From positions 1 to 36,627 of the forward strand of contig JANXZJ010000156.1 of assembly GCA_025355585.1 (NCBI GenBank): a stretch of 36,627 nt of DNA, given 5' to 3'. This stretch comes from Mariniphaga sp. (lineage in GTDB: Bacteria > Bacteroidota > Bacteroidia > Bacteroidales > Prolixibacteraceae). The position numbers were made by a program, and so were the translations under genes. Positions 27,085 to 35,287 of this stretch are shown here, piece after piece. Numbering within the stretch: the first letter of the stretch is position 1; every line of letters begins with the position of its first letter. Below the pieces are notes generated by a model, which saw only the letters and a program-made list of their open reading frames with translations, was not told the DNA's origin and did not search any database.

Positions 27085-29967
27085 TTACAATGCGCTGATA
27101 TTTATTGAAAACAGAAACTCAAAATTTAAGCTTTTTTGATCTGTCAAATATGAAGTTCTGACTCCGATTTTAGCAGGAACAAGCAATCGGAGGATATTAC
27201 AATCGGTCGTCAGTTCGCCACCTACTGATGCAAAGGATACTTGGTATTCGCTTGTATGATTTTGTATCGGTACCATTGCCCAGGCCTGATCGTAGAATAT
27301 TCGCAGCGATATTCTTTTGAAATAACTCAGTTTCCCTATACTCCAATCCGGATAGAAAAGGGGTAAAACATAGTCGGACTTCAAAGAAAATAATTGGTTA
27401 TTGACGATGTTTTGGTAACCTCGGGGATAGGAAATAAGATCAGAAAAGGACCCTGCAGAAGCATTTCTTTGCTGAAATCCACCATAAAATTTTATGCCGT
27501 GATGCCTAACCAAACCGGGGAAATAGAGCGTTCCTTCAGCTGACCAAATTGTACCATAATTGCGGTCACCGATTGGCGAATGGCGATAATATGCATCAAA
27601 AATCTGCCCGATCGCAGGTTGAATATCACGATGACTCTGCTGTAAAAGATTGTGCGCATATAACCTGTATGTCAGGGGGATGATAGTTCCTCTGAAGAAG
27701 TTCTTAGGTGTAGATACATTCTGCCATATCCGGGAATAGCCTACCTGGAATTCTGGTTGAATCAACCGGTACATTTTTCCATGCGAAAGGTTAAAAGGTA
27801 TACTAATACCACCATTTAAATTAAGCACCTGGTAAGAATAACTTACTAACTGTGTATCTTTTTTGATCGTTTGTCCGGCGGCGTTAACCGTATTAATAAT
27901 CTCGTAATATTGCGACTTTTCACGACCATAATCAGCATTTACCTTTAACTCAGGAAAAAGACCTGTATAGTTGAATTTGGCAACCACTTTGCCTGTTTTA
28001 TTTACTGTAGAATAATCGTATCCCAATTGAGTTATTGCTGTACTCAACTTGTTTTGCGACATTAAAGATATACCTGGTCTGATCTCTTCATTTTCAGAAT
28101 CTATATGAACAGGTGCCCAACTGTGAAAATTGAACATATTGGCTAATTTCGAATATCGCTTTGATTTGTAGGTTGTTGTATCTAATCGCGAAAAATCCGG
28201 CATTTCCTTTTCCTGCGATGAAAGCTTTTCTGCCAATTCGTAATTGTGCGATGTTGTGGGATCAGAAACCATGAATTGTGCAGTATTTAGCGCCATTTTA
28301 ACGACCTTAAAGCCATCAGATGTATAGTTACTGTAAAACAAAAAATTTCCGTTTGCTGTTGCCTGAACATCCCTTACGCCAAATCTGGATCTGGTGACGC
28401 TGTAATTTTTCTTTTCGTTCAGATTAAATGCATTAATTTCGGATGAACCGTTAATTGTACTCGTATAATAGATAAAATTTCCATGTTGAACAGGCCGCAT
28501 AAGTTCATTATAGGTAAAGGGTAGAATACAGCTAATTTCCCCGTTAAACAGATTTATTTTTGCAACCGATTTGCCTTTGCTTCCAAGAACAACGGCGATT
28601 AGATCTGTATTATTTCCTAACCATGAAGGCGTTATAATAAACAAATCCTCAATAATTGGGGTCTCCTTCCAAATCTCTCCTGTTTTTGGAGAGATCAATA
28701 CGATCGAACAACGATTGTTACCATCAATCTTAACTGCTGCAAGATTTAGTCCATCAGATGACAAACATGGTGCATAGATTTTCTCAATATATTTCTTTTC
28801 AGTCACCTTTCCAGTTGCAATATTAAGAATACGCAACTGCGAAAATTCCCGATGCGCCCAACGGATATCCGGTTTAGATTCGATCCAAAAAACCTTTCCA
28901 TGGCCATATGTAATAGATTCCTCAAACAAATTTCCCGGTGTAAAAATCACCTTCTCTTCACCTTTTGGCCCTATTTCAACAAAACGTGTAAGATCATCAA
29001 GTGAATATTTAACCGCAAAAAAAGTTGAATCATTCACCTGGTAAGGGTATCTGTAACTGATATAACCTGGTTTGGGCTTTGTAATAATCTCAAATTCAGT
29101 TTTTTCAAGAGATTTGTCCTTTGATGACCAAGAATCCTTCAGATCAGTAAAAATTATTTTATAAAGCCCTGCCTGATTCTTTCCGGTTACCTTTTTGAGT
29201 CCGCTTGCAAACGCATTAACCGACAATGGATTACGAGCCACATAATTTAAAACTTTTGACCAGCTTTCTGATCCGTATTTTTGCCGCACACCGGCTACCA
29301 TCTGATAACCAAATTGATAATAATCTGGAATGTAATCCTTAAAAGAACCCAGGTAAGCTTTATCGTAACTAAATAATCCTTTTTCAACACTTTGAGCCTT
29401 TAATTCCATTTCAAAGGAAGGGACTCTCCCCCTTCCGGAATGGCTCAAGGCAGTTTCAGTAACTACGGCATCACCTTCGAGAAACCAGAACGGTAAATAT
29501 GCCCCAATTGCCAATGCCGCAGCTTGTTCTCCGAGTATAATCTTAAATATTCCGGGCAGTTCTGTTCCAATTTTGTCAATCTGAACCACATGTCGGAATT
29601 CATGAATCGCCAATTGTTCAAGCCAGTCCTGCGCATAAATGTCCTGACTTGGCGTTGTGAAAAGCTCAACGCGAGCTGGTGCCCAGGCCGCAAATCCATT
29701 TGACCGTATAGTGCTTGTATGAAGAATGATTGAAATTTTACGTGGCTGATGTTGAAGTGAAGATCCCGCATCAACATAGACTTTTTCAAGAATTGAAGCC
29801 AATCGCTGTGCTTTGATTTCAAAATCAGTTGGATAGATGATCTGAAAATTAGTCGTATTTATCTGCCGCCAGCGAATACCTGACGGGTCCTCTCCCACCG
29901 AATAATATTGAGCAACAAGTATATAAGGAAATAATGATAGAATAAATATCAGTAAATATCGCTTCAT
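27085..29967 (-). CDS. Outer-membrane protein with HExxH peptidase-like domain, beta-propeller and C-terminal barrel
   Basis: A 960-aa protein in three parts. After the signal peptide (residues 1-19, LLIFILSLFPYILVAQ), residues about 35-260 form a gluzincin-like peptidase domain: IHEFRH gives HExxH (His122, Glu123, His126), and WFLEGD supplies the third ligand Glu164. Residues about 290-570 have repeated TolB/WD40-like strands (for example YAPCLSSDGLNLAAVKIDG, DVQATANGNFLFYSNYTSDG). Residues about 640-960 are amphipathic strands of a barrel ending NFEFLFSINISAL. It would sit in the outer membrane with the enzyme part in the periplasm or outside. Last gene of the esterase-Nudix-M24 unit, 10 bases after M24. 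Confidence 0.8.
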   Translation of the reverse strand: MKRYLLIFILSLFPYILVAQYYSVGEDPSGIRWRQINTTNFQIIYPTDFEIKAQRLASILEKVYVDAGSSLQHQPRKISIILHTSTIRSNGFAAWAPARVELFTTPSQDIYAQDWLEQLAIHEFRHVVQIDKIGTELPGIFKIILGEQAAALAIGAYLPFWFLEGDAVVTETALSHSGRGRVPSFEMELKAQSVEKGLFSYDKAYLGSFKDYIPDYYQFGYQMVAGVRQKYGSESWSKVLNYVARNPLSVNAFASGLKKVTGKNQAGLYKIIFTDLKDSWSSKDKSLEKTEFEIITKPKPGYISYRYPYQVNDSTFFAVKYSLDDLTRFVEIGPKGEEKVIFTPGNLFEESITYGHGKVFWIESKPDIRWAHREFSQLRILNIATGKVTEKKYIEKIYAPCLSSDGLNLAAVKIDGNNRCSIVLISPKTGEIWKETPIIEDLFIITPSWLGNNTDLIAVVLGSKGKSVAKINLFNGEISCILPFTYNELMRPVQHGNFIYYTSTINGSSEINAFNLNEKKNYSVTRSRFGVRDVQATANGNFLFYSNYTSDGFKVVKMALNTAQFMVSDPTTSHNYELAEKLSSQEKEMPDFSRLDTTTYKSKRYSKLANMFNFHSWAPVHIDSENEEIRPGISLMSQNKLSTAITQLGYDYSTVNKTGKVVAKFNYTGLFPELKVNADYGREKSQYYEIINTVNAAGQTIKKDTQLVSYSYQVLNLNGGISIPFNLSHGKMYRLIQPEFQVGYSRIWQNVSTPKNFFRGTIIPLTYRLYAHNLLQQSHRDIQPAIGQIFDAYYRHSPIGDRNYGTIWSAEGTLYFPGLVRHHGIKFYGGFQQRNASAGSFSDLISYPRGYQNIVNNQLFSLKSDYVLPLFYPDWSIGKLSYFKRISLRIFYDQAWAMVPIQNHTSEYQVSFASVGGELTTDCNILRLLVPAKIGVRTSYLTDQKSLNFEFLFSINISAL

Positions 29968-29977
29968 TTAATGTTGT

Positions 29978-31753
29978 TTAAATTGGTTCACATTGCACCT
30001 TCAGCCATTTTAGTACTTCTGGATTTAACCGTGATCCCAATTCCGTTAAAACTTTGGCATGGTATGAATTCAGCCAGGTAATTTCATCGTCGGCCAGTAG
30101 TTGCCGATCTACAAGCTTCGTATCAATCGGACACATTGTTAGTGTATCGAAGGAAAGGAAGCTGCCAAAATCGGATTGAAACTCTTTCTTACAAACCAAC
30201 ACGTTTTCGATCCGTATGCCGTATTCTCCTTCGCGATAAATGCCAGGTTCATTGGTAATTATTTGTCCGGCACGAATAGGTTCACTGTTATATTCGGGAC
30301 GAATAGCCATCGGACCCTCATGAACACATAGATAATGACCTACGCCATGCCCGGTTCCGTGCCCGTAATTTAAACCATTATTCCATAATGCTTTGCGCGC
30401 AAGAGTGTCCAGCGAATACCCTTTTGTATTTTCAGGAAATACTGCCTTCGCAAGCTGAATATTTCCCTTAAGTACCAATGTGAAGTCTGATTGTTGCTTT
30501 GAAGTAATTTTTCCGGTTGCAATGGTTCGGGTAATATCTGTTGTTCCATCGAGATATTGACCGCCTGTATCGAACAGAAGTAGTCCATCCGGCTGGACCT
30601 CAATATCAGTTTCTTTGGTTGCTATGTAATGAACAATCGCGCCGTGGTGTCCAAAACTTACGATCGGACTAAAACTTTCGCCCATAAAATTGGCCTGTTC
30701 AGAGCGAAATTCATTAAGCTTCTCTCCCACTGTTAGTTCGGTGATTTTTTCTTTACCAAAATGCGTCTCAAACCAATAGAGAAAATTGACCATAGCAACA
30801 CCATCGCGCACATGACAATTTTTCATTCCGGTAATCTCCGCATCGTTTTTAATTGATTTTAACAATGTGGAAATTGAGAGACCATCAATTACCATGTTGC
30901 CTTTTGCGACTAACCTGTAGACGAGTGAATTTGTCCTGTCGGGATCAAGGTAAAACGAACCTGCGTTTAATTGTTCCAAAAAAGAAAATGCTGATTCATA
31001 TTTTTTTACAATAATCCCTTCCCTGTTTAATACATTAATAAGCGCTGACGGAACTTTCCCATCACTTATAAATAATATTGCTTGTTGCTGATCTACATAA
31101 CCATAACCAGTAAAAAGTGGATTACATTTGACTTCGCTTCCTCTGAGATTAAAACTCCATGCCAGATCATCCAATTGACAGATTAATGTGGCTTCAGCCC
31201 TATTTTCAGTCAATCGTTTTCTGATTATCGTCAGTTTTTCTGAACGGCTACAACCAGCAAACTGTACCGGAAAGTCGATAACCGGTGTTTTCGGAAGACC
31301 AGGTCTATTTTCCCAAATAGGTGATACCAGATCAATATTTATCTCCAAAGTGATACCCTTCGCACCTAATTTTTGTTCAAGAACACTCGCTTCAGCGGCT
31401 GAAATGGTTAATCCATCAATAGCTACAACTCCCCCATGAGTAAGTTCTTTCGCCAGCCAGGCATCTACTGAAATCGTATCTGGCTGACGATCTTTTATCA
31501 TTTTGATGCCGGTACCAGACATTTGTGTTTCAGCCTGAATAAAATACCGGGAATCAGTCCAGAGCACGACCTGATCATGTGTGATTGCCACTTTTCCGAA
31601 AGAACCAGTAAAACCACTGATCCATTCGCGACTCCGCCAGGCGTCAGGAAAATATTCGCTTAAATGAGGATCAGTACCATAAATCAAATACCCGTCAATA
31701 CCTCTTTCCTTCATTAAACCACGAAGCGAAGTAATGCGATCTACAACGTTCAT
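29978..31753 (-). CDS. Aminopeptidase P family protein (M24, Xaa-Pro aminopeptidase)
   Basis: A 591-aa protein with two creatinase-type N-terminal domains (residues 1 to about 300), the M24 pita-bread domain and a C-terminal M24C segment (LTMCPIDTKLVD, WLNSYHAKV). The five metal ligands are visible: the two Asp in FDTGGQYLDGTTDITRT, the His in GHGTGHGVGHYLC, and the Glu residues in NEPGIYREGEYGIRIEN. No signal peptide, so cytosolic. It removes an N-terminal residue before proline. It starts 19 bases after the Nudix gene and ends 10 bases before the barrel-protein gene. Confidence 0.94.
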   Translation of the reverse strand: MNVVDRITSLRGLMKERGIDGYLIYGTDPHLSEYFPDAWRSREWISGFTGSFGKVAITHDQVVLWTDSRYFIQAETQMSGTGIKMIKDRQPDTISVDAWLAKELTHGGVVAIDGLTISAAEASVLEQKLGAKGITLEINIDLVSPIWENRPGLPKTPVIDFPVQFAGCSRSEKLTIIRKRLTENRAEATLICQLDDLAWSFNLRGSEVKCNPLFTGYGYVDQQQAILFISDGKVPSALINVLNREGIIVKKYESAFSFLEQLNAGSFYLDPDRTNSLVYRLVAKGNMVIDGLSISTLLKSIKNDAEITGMKNCHVRDGVAMVNFLYWFETHFGKEKITELTVGEKLNEFRSEQANFMGESFSPIVSFGHHGAIVHYIATKETDIEVQPDGLLLFDTGGQYLDGTTDITRTIATGKITSKQQSDFTLVLKGNIQLAKAVFPENTKGYSLDTLARKALWNNGLNYGHGTGHGVGHYLCVHEGPMAIRPEYNSEPIRAGQIITNEPGIYREGEYGIRIENVLVCKKEFQSDFGSFLSFDTLTMCPIDTKLVDRQLLADDEITWLNSYHAKVLTELGSRLNPEVLKWLKVQCEPI

Positions 31754-31772
31754 ATTATATCTTTTAAGTGAG

Positions 31773-32312
31773 TCAACTTTGATTTTTAATTATATATTCA
31801 CTGATAATATTTGCCATACTTTCTGAGCATAGATCCGCTTTTACAACATCTTTCGGAAAGAAAAATTCAACTTCCGAAACATCATCCGCCGGAACAATTG
31901 CCGCAATATCATCAACTTTGCAGACAAATGCAAGATCGACTGTAAATACAGAGAATCCCGAAAAAATATATTCATTCGGAAATGATGCCAGGTACTTTGC
32001 TTCTGTAACGCGAACTCCCAGTTCTTCTTGTATTTCCCTCACAACAGCTGCTTCGGCACTTTCCATAGGTTCCACAAATCCTCCGGGAAGATCAAGCATC
32101 CCAATAGCAGGTTCGATGGCACGTCGGGCCAACAGGAGTTTTCCTTCAGAATTAAAAATCAAACATGCTACAGCTGCCGAATTGTTCAGATAATAATTAA
32201 AATGGCACACTTCGCAGTTAAAGGATCTACCATTATTATTGGATATGAATGCTTTATCGCCACATCGTGGACAATACTTGATGACATCCCTCGGATGTGT
32301 TTTTGTTAGCAT
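31773..32312 (-). CDS. Nudix hydrolase with N-terminal zinc ribbon
   Basis: A 179-aa protein. Cys14/Cys17 and Cys33/Cys36 (YCPRCG, CEVC) form a zinc ribbon, followed by the Nudix domain with a perfect box at residues 78-100: GFVEPMESAEAAVVREIQEE then LGV (G-x5-E-x7-REUxEExGU). The zinc ribbon plus Nudix layout is that of NudC-like and related proteins that hydrolyse NADH or other nucleoside diphosphates, but the specificity motif of NudC is not visible, so the substrate is open. It starts just after the esterase and precedes M24 by 19 bases. Confidence 0.93.
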   Translation of the reverse strand: MLTKTHPRDVIKYCPRCGDKAFISNNNGRSFNCEVCHFNYYLNNSAAVACLIFNSEGKLLLARRAIEPAIGMLDLPGGFVEPMESAEAAVVREIQEELGVRVTEAKYLASFPNEYIFSGFSVFTVDLAFVCKVDDIAAIVPADDVSEVEFFFPKDVVKADLCSESMANIISEYIIKNQS

Positions 32313-32336
32313 TTTAGGCGTTTTAACTGAAATTTA

Positions 32337-32411
32337 TTATTTCAAAATCTTCTCTGCGGTCATCCATTCAATCAATAACTGTGGCCATTGGTCATACGGT
32401 TTACCTTTTTC
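32337..32411 (-). other. Out-of-frame native C-terminus of the esterase
   Basis: Read in the frame shifted by one, this segment gives GGKPYDQWPQLLIEWMTAEK followed by ILK and TAA (stop at 32337-32339). Total span 32337-33238 is 902 bases, one short of 301 codons. Confidence 0.75.
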
Positions 32412-33238
32412 GTCATTCCGAACCCATGACCGCCTTCACGAAAAATATGAAGCTCTGCTGAAACTCCATTTGCTTTTAATGCACTGTAAAACTCAATACT
32501 GTTTCTGGGTGGAACCGTTTGATCGTCATCGGCAAGTACCATAAAAGTTGGTGGCGTTTCGGAGGTTACATGCAACTCATTTGAATAATAGTTAATTAAT
32601 TTAAGGTCATGATTTTTACCAATTAAATTTTCCCGCGATCCCATATGCCCCCAAACCTCATTAAATGTGATGACCGGATAAACCAATACTGCAAAATAGG
32701 GGCGGCAACTTACCTTGTCAATTGGATTATCACTTTCAGATTTACCCTTGTCAAAATGAGTTGCTGCAGTCGAAGCAAGATGGCCTCCTGCTGAAAATCC
32801 GGAAATTACAATTTTACCCGGATTTATTCCCCAGGCACTTGCATTATAACGCACTGTTCTTAAGGCATGTTGTGTATCCATTAGCGGGATTTCGTGATGT
32901 CCGTATGGAAGTCTGTATTTTAAAACGATCCCTTCAATTCCTTTGCTTTGTAAATATTCGGCATATGCATACCCTTCGTGATCCATCGCCTCAATCCAGT
33001 ATCCTCCACCAGGGCAAATAACAATTGCAGCACCTGTAATTTTTTCTTTATCAGGTAAATAGATGGTGAGGGTCGATTCTGAAACGAACCGGACCATTTT
33101 ACCTTCAATAGTCTCTTCCGGTTGCGGACATTCATTGTTTCCGGGAGCACCATTGGGCCAAAGTTTAATAACATTCTGTGCAACTGTAAATTGCATAACC
33201 AACGCAGTGAGAAGCATCAGAAGGATTTTTCGTTTCAT
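32372..33238 (-). CDS. Alpha/beta hydrolase (acetylesterase-like), C-terminus altered by a frameshift
   Basis: A 288-aa open frame with a signal peptide (residues 1-20, KILLMLLTALVMQFTVA). The fold motifs are ICPGGGYW at 74-81 (oxyanion), GFSAGG with nucleophile Ser149, the acidic residue in VLADDDQTVPP (237-239) and HGFG with His271. It belongs to the family of exported carbohydrate acetylesterases (BD-FAE-like, family level). After Lys278 the reading frame departs from the expected end: the next frame encodes GKPYDQWPQLLIEWM and TAEKILK, which is typical of the family, ending at the TAA at 32337-32339. One missing base in the run of five T at 32406-32410 explains this. The catalytic triad remains, so it may still be active. 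Confidence 0.85.
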   Translation of the reverse strand: MKRKILLMLLTALVMQFTVAQNVIKLWPNGAPGNNECPQPEETIEGKMVRFVSESTLTIYLPDKEKITGAAIVICPGGGYWIEAMDHEGYAYAEYLQSKGIEGIVLKYRLPYGHHEIPLMDTQHALRTVRYNASAWGINPGKIVISGFSAGGHLASTAATHFDKGKSESDNPIDKVSCRPYFAVLVYPVITFNEVWGHMGSRENLIGKNHDLKLINYYSNELHVTSETPPTFMVLADDDQTVPPRNSIEFYSALKANGVSAELHIFREGGHGFGMTKKVNRMTNGHSY

Positions 33239-33296
33239 TTCTTTGAATATTGTTAAAACTTCGAAGGATAAAAATAGATAATATCGCGGCTAATTT

Positions 33297-33304
33297 TACC
33301 TTTG
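33297..33304 (+). promoter_or_regulatory. -7 promoter element for the LysE-family gene
   Basis: TACCTTTG fits TAnnTTTG exactly, 49 bases before the ATG at 33354. Its position makes the TTG at 33315 an unlikely start. Confidence 0.5.
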
Positions 33305-33353
33305 TTTTTTTATTTTGAATCATCAAGAACAATTTTCAGCTATTTTTGCTCCA

Positions 33354-33986
33354 ATGAGTTTTAGTCTGCTTTGGGAAGGTTTTTTAATTGGCATTGCTGT
33401 ATCGGTCCCTCTCGGTCCTCTAGGCATGCTCTGTATTAAACGAACTGTCAATAAAAATTGGAAATCAGGTTTTATATCCGGATTAGGAATTGCGGTTTCG
33501 GATGTCATATATGCCATTGTTGCCGGTTTTAGCCTCACCATCATTATTAATTTCATAACAACTTACGAAATCTATTTCCAGATACTGGGCGCCAGTATGG
33601 TCGTATTACTTGGGCTCTACATTTTCCTGTCAAATCCTGCGAAGGATATTCAGAAATTTCAAAGAAAGGGGACTTCGTACCTTCAGGATTTTCTGACGGC
33701 TTTTCTTCTGACTGTCACAAATCCACTTTCTGTCTTTGTATTTCTTGCCATTTTCACAAGCTACAGCCTTGTCCTTCAATTATCTCATCTCTTCGAGGCA
33801 CTTCTCATTATCGGAGGGATCTTTATAGGTGGTGCTACATGGTGGTTTATATTAACAGGTATGGCACATCTTTTCAGACATAAACTGACGATTAATACAT
33901 TGTGGTGGGCAAACAAAATCATCGGACTAAGCGTAATCCTGATTGCTGTTGGCCTATTTATATTGCTGTTACTAAAAGAGATCTAA
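33354..33986 (+). CDS. LysE/RhtB-family exporter
   Basis: A 210-aa inner-membrane protein with about six hydrophobic segments: the first with the family's GFLIGIAVSVPLGPLGMLCI and then GFISGLGIAVSDVIYAIVA, ILGASMVVLLGLYIFL, a long loop with FQRKGTSYL, FLLTVTNPLSVFVFLAIF, and two more. LysE-type proteins export amino acids or related small molecules; the substrate is unknown. The frame reaches back to a TTG at 33315, but the ATG at 33354 fits the promoter and hydrophobicity better. The gene converges on the thioesterase gene, overlapping by 4 bases at the stops. Confidence 0.88.
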   Translation: MSFSLLWEGFLIGIAVSVPLGPLGMLCIKRTVNKNWKSGFISGLGIAVSDVIYAIVAGFSLTIIINFITTYEIYFQILGASMVVLLGLYIFLSNPAKDIQKFQRKGTSYLQDFLTAFLLTVTNPLSVFVFLAIFTSYSLVLQLSHLFEALLIIGGIFIGGATWWFILTGMAHLFRHKLTINTLWWANKIIGLSVILIAVGLFILLLLKEI

Positions 33987-34390
33987 AGCATTCTTCCGAG
34001 TAGAATCTCTGTAAATTCTTCTGGAGCCCGACGTGGCTTACCCGTCAAGGCATCAATAAATCCAAGCGTGACCTCCCCTTCGTTAATCAATTCTCCTTTT
34101 TCATTGTAAATTTCAGAGAATAGTTTAAACTTTACTTTTGGTATTTCTTTGATGATGGTCTTGATAGTGAGCATTTCATCGTAGATAGCAGGTTTGTGAT
34201 AGATGGCATTTAATAATCTTACGGGAAGAATAATCCCACTTTCTTCGACCTCACGGTATGATTTCCAGATTTCTCTGATCATATCGGTTCGCCCGATTTC
34301 ATAAAGACGCGGGTAATGACCATAGTACATCACTCCCATCCGGTCTGTATCTCCGTAACATACACGGTATTTTGTATCGTAACTCAGCAT
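33983..34390 (-). CDS. 4HBT acyl-CoA thioesterase, YbgC/FadM-like
   Basis: A 135-aa hot-dog protein. YRVCYGDTDRMGVMYYGHYPRL at about residues 8-29 holds the catalytic Asp and the GVMYYGHY helix of the family, with IGRTDMIRE, YHKPAIYDEML and EGEVTLGFID after it. It cleaves acyl-CoA thioesters in the cytosol. The frame extends to 34474, but the first 28 residues are not family-like and MLSYDTKYRV at 34390 is the normal start. Its stop overlaps the stop of the LysE-type gene. Confidence 0.9.
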   Translation of the reverse strand: MLSYDTKYRVCYGDTDRMGVMYYGHYPRLYEIGRTDMIREIWKSYREVEESGIILPVRLLNAIYHKPAIYDEMLTIKTIIKEIPKVKFKLFSEIYNEKGELINEGEVTLGFIDALTGKPRRAPEEFTEILLGRML

Positions 34391-34566
34391 AATTGAAAAA
34401 TGAATAGTGTACAATTTTAAGATTGTAAAGTTACTTTTAATCATTGAAAGCGGAAAGAAACCATTGTATTGCAAAACTTTTATCGAGAAAAATCGTTATT
34501 TTTAGGAGATACCAAATAAGAATTTATTAACTTTACTGTATTAGTAATCTTCTAAAAAATAAAGAC

Positions 34567-34752
34567 ATGAAAAATTCAATAGAATCTGGAAAGTTTATCG
34601 GAGCATTGCTGATTGGAGCTCTTGCTGGTGCCGCAATCGGAGTTTTATTTGCACCTTATAAGGGAAAGAGGACACGTAACAGACTTGCAACCAGGGCAAA
34701 AATACTTGCCAAAGACTTGAGAAAGAGGAAAGACGAAATGACCGTAAAATAA
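34567..34752 (+). CDS. YtxH-domain small membrane protein
   Basis: A 61-aa protein with one membrane segment ([19 protein letters not shown], residues 12-30) followed by a basic region ([14 protein letters not shown]). This is the YtxH layout, with the GxxxG-rich helix ending at LFAP. Function is unclear; many members are stress-induced. A near-consensus TAACTTTA lies at 34528-34535. Confidence 0.85.
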   Translation: MKNSIESGKFIGALLIGALAGAAIGVLFAPYKGKRTRNRLATRAKILAKDLRKRKDEMTVK

Positions 34753-35287
34753 ACTTCGCGTTGGTCTGTGAACGGGTTATCCAGGAATCGCTTGATTTCG
34801 CTGATGACTGCCGGGTAATGATCATGTCAGGTTAATTTCGTTGAATTATATTATTTTTCAAATATTCGTATAAAGGTTCCTGCAAAATGAAGTTTTGGCG
34901 GGAAGTGTTTTTTGTTACCCAGGTTGGGATTTTGCATCAGATTAGGATAAAATCAAACAAGGAGAAGCCGTTATGACTTCTCCTTGTTATTTGGTGACGC
35001 ATCAGGGATTCCACTTATTATTACAGGGCCTGTAATATCAATTCAAAGCATATCTACCAATTAATTATGAAATTGACGTTCTCTTATTGCAGGAATTCAA
35101 TTACAGATATTTAATAAGTATAATTTTCGTTTTACCCCTAAAATATGTGATATTGTTGTGAATAAAGTGCTATTTTTACTCAAAACGTTCAGGTTCACGG
35201 TTCCTTTAAACAATCGTAATCCTACATTGAAGTTCGTGAATTCGAAAGCAGTGAATATTCATTTTATTGAGAAGTTATTTTTGAAGT
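34753..35287. other. Intergenic region between ytxH-like and sigma-54 activator genes
   Basis: About 535 bases. Besides the terminator at 34956-34988 it holds only short frames without support, such as 34887-34976 (29 aa), which overlaps the hairpin. The last 300 bases are AT-rich and may carry the promoter of the regulator; I see no convincing sigma-54 site. Confidence 0.5.
34956..34988 (+). terminator. Terminator-like hairpin downstream of the YtxH gene
   Basis: A perfect 12-bp stem, AACAAGGAGAAG (34956-34967) with its complement at 34977-34988, 9-base loop; only a weak T-rich tail follows. Confidence 0.55.

Noticed and set aside
33315-33353. TTG start for the LysE-family protein
   Set aside because: It lies only about 4 bases after the expected transcription start and adds a non-membrane N-terminus.
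34887-34976. 29-aa frame downstream of the YtxH gene
   Set aside because: Too short, no family resemblance, and its end overlaps a perfect hairpin.
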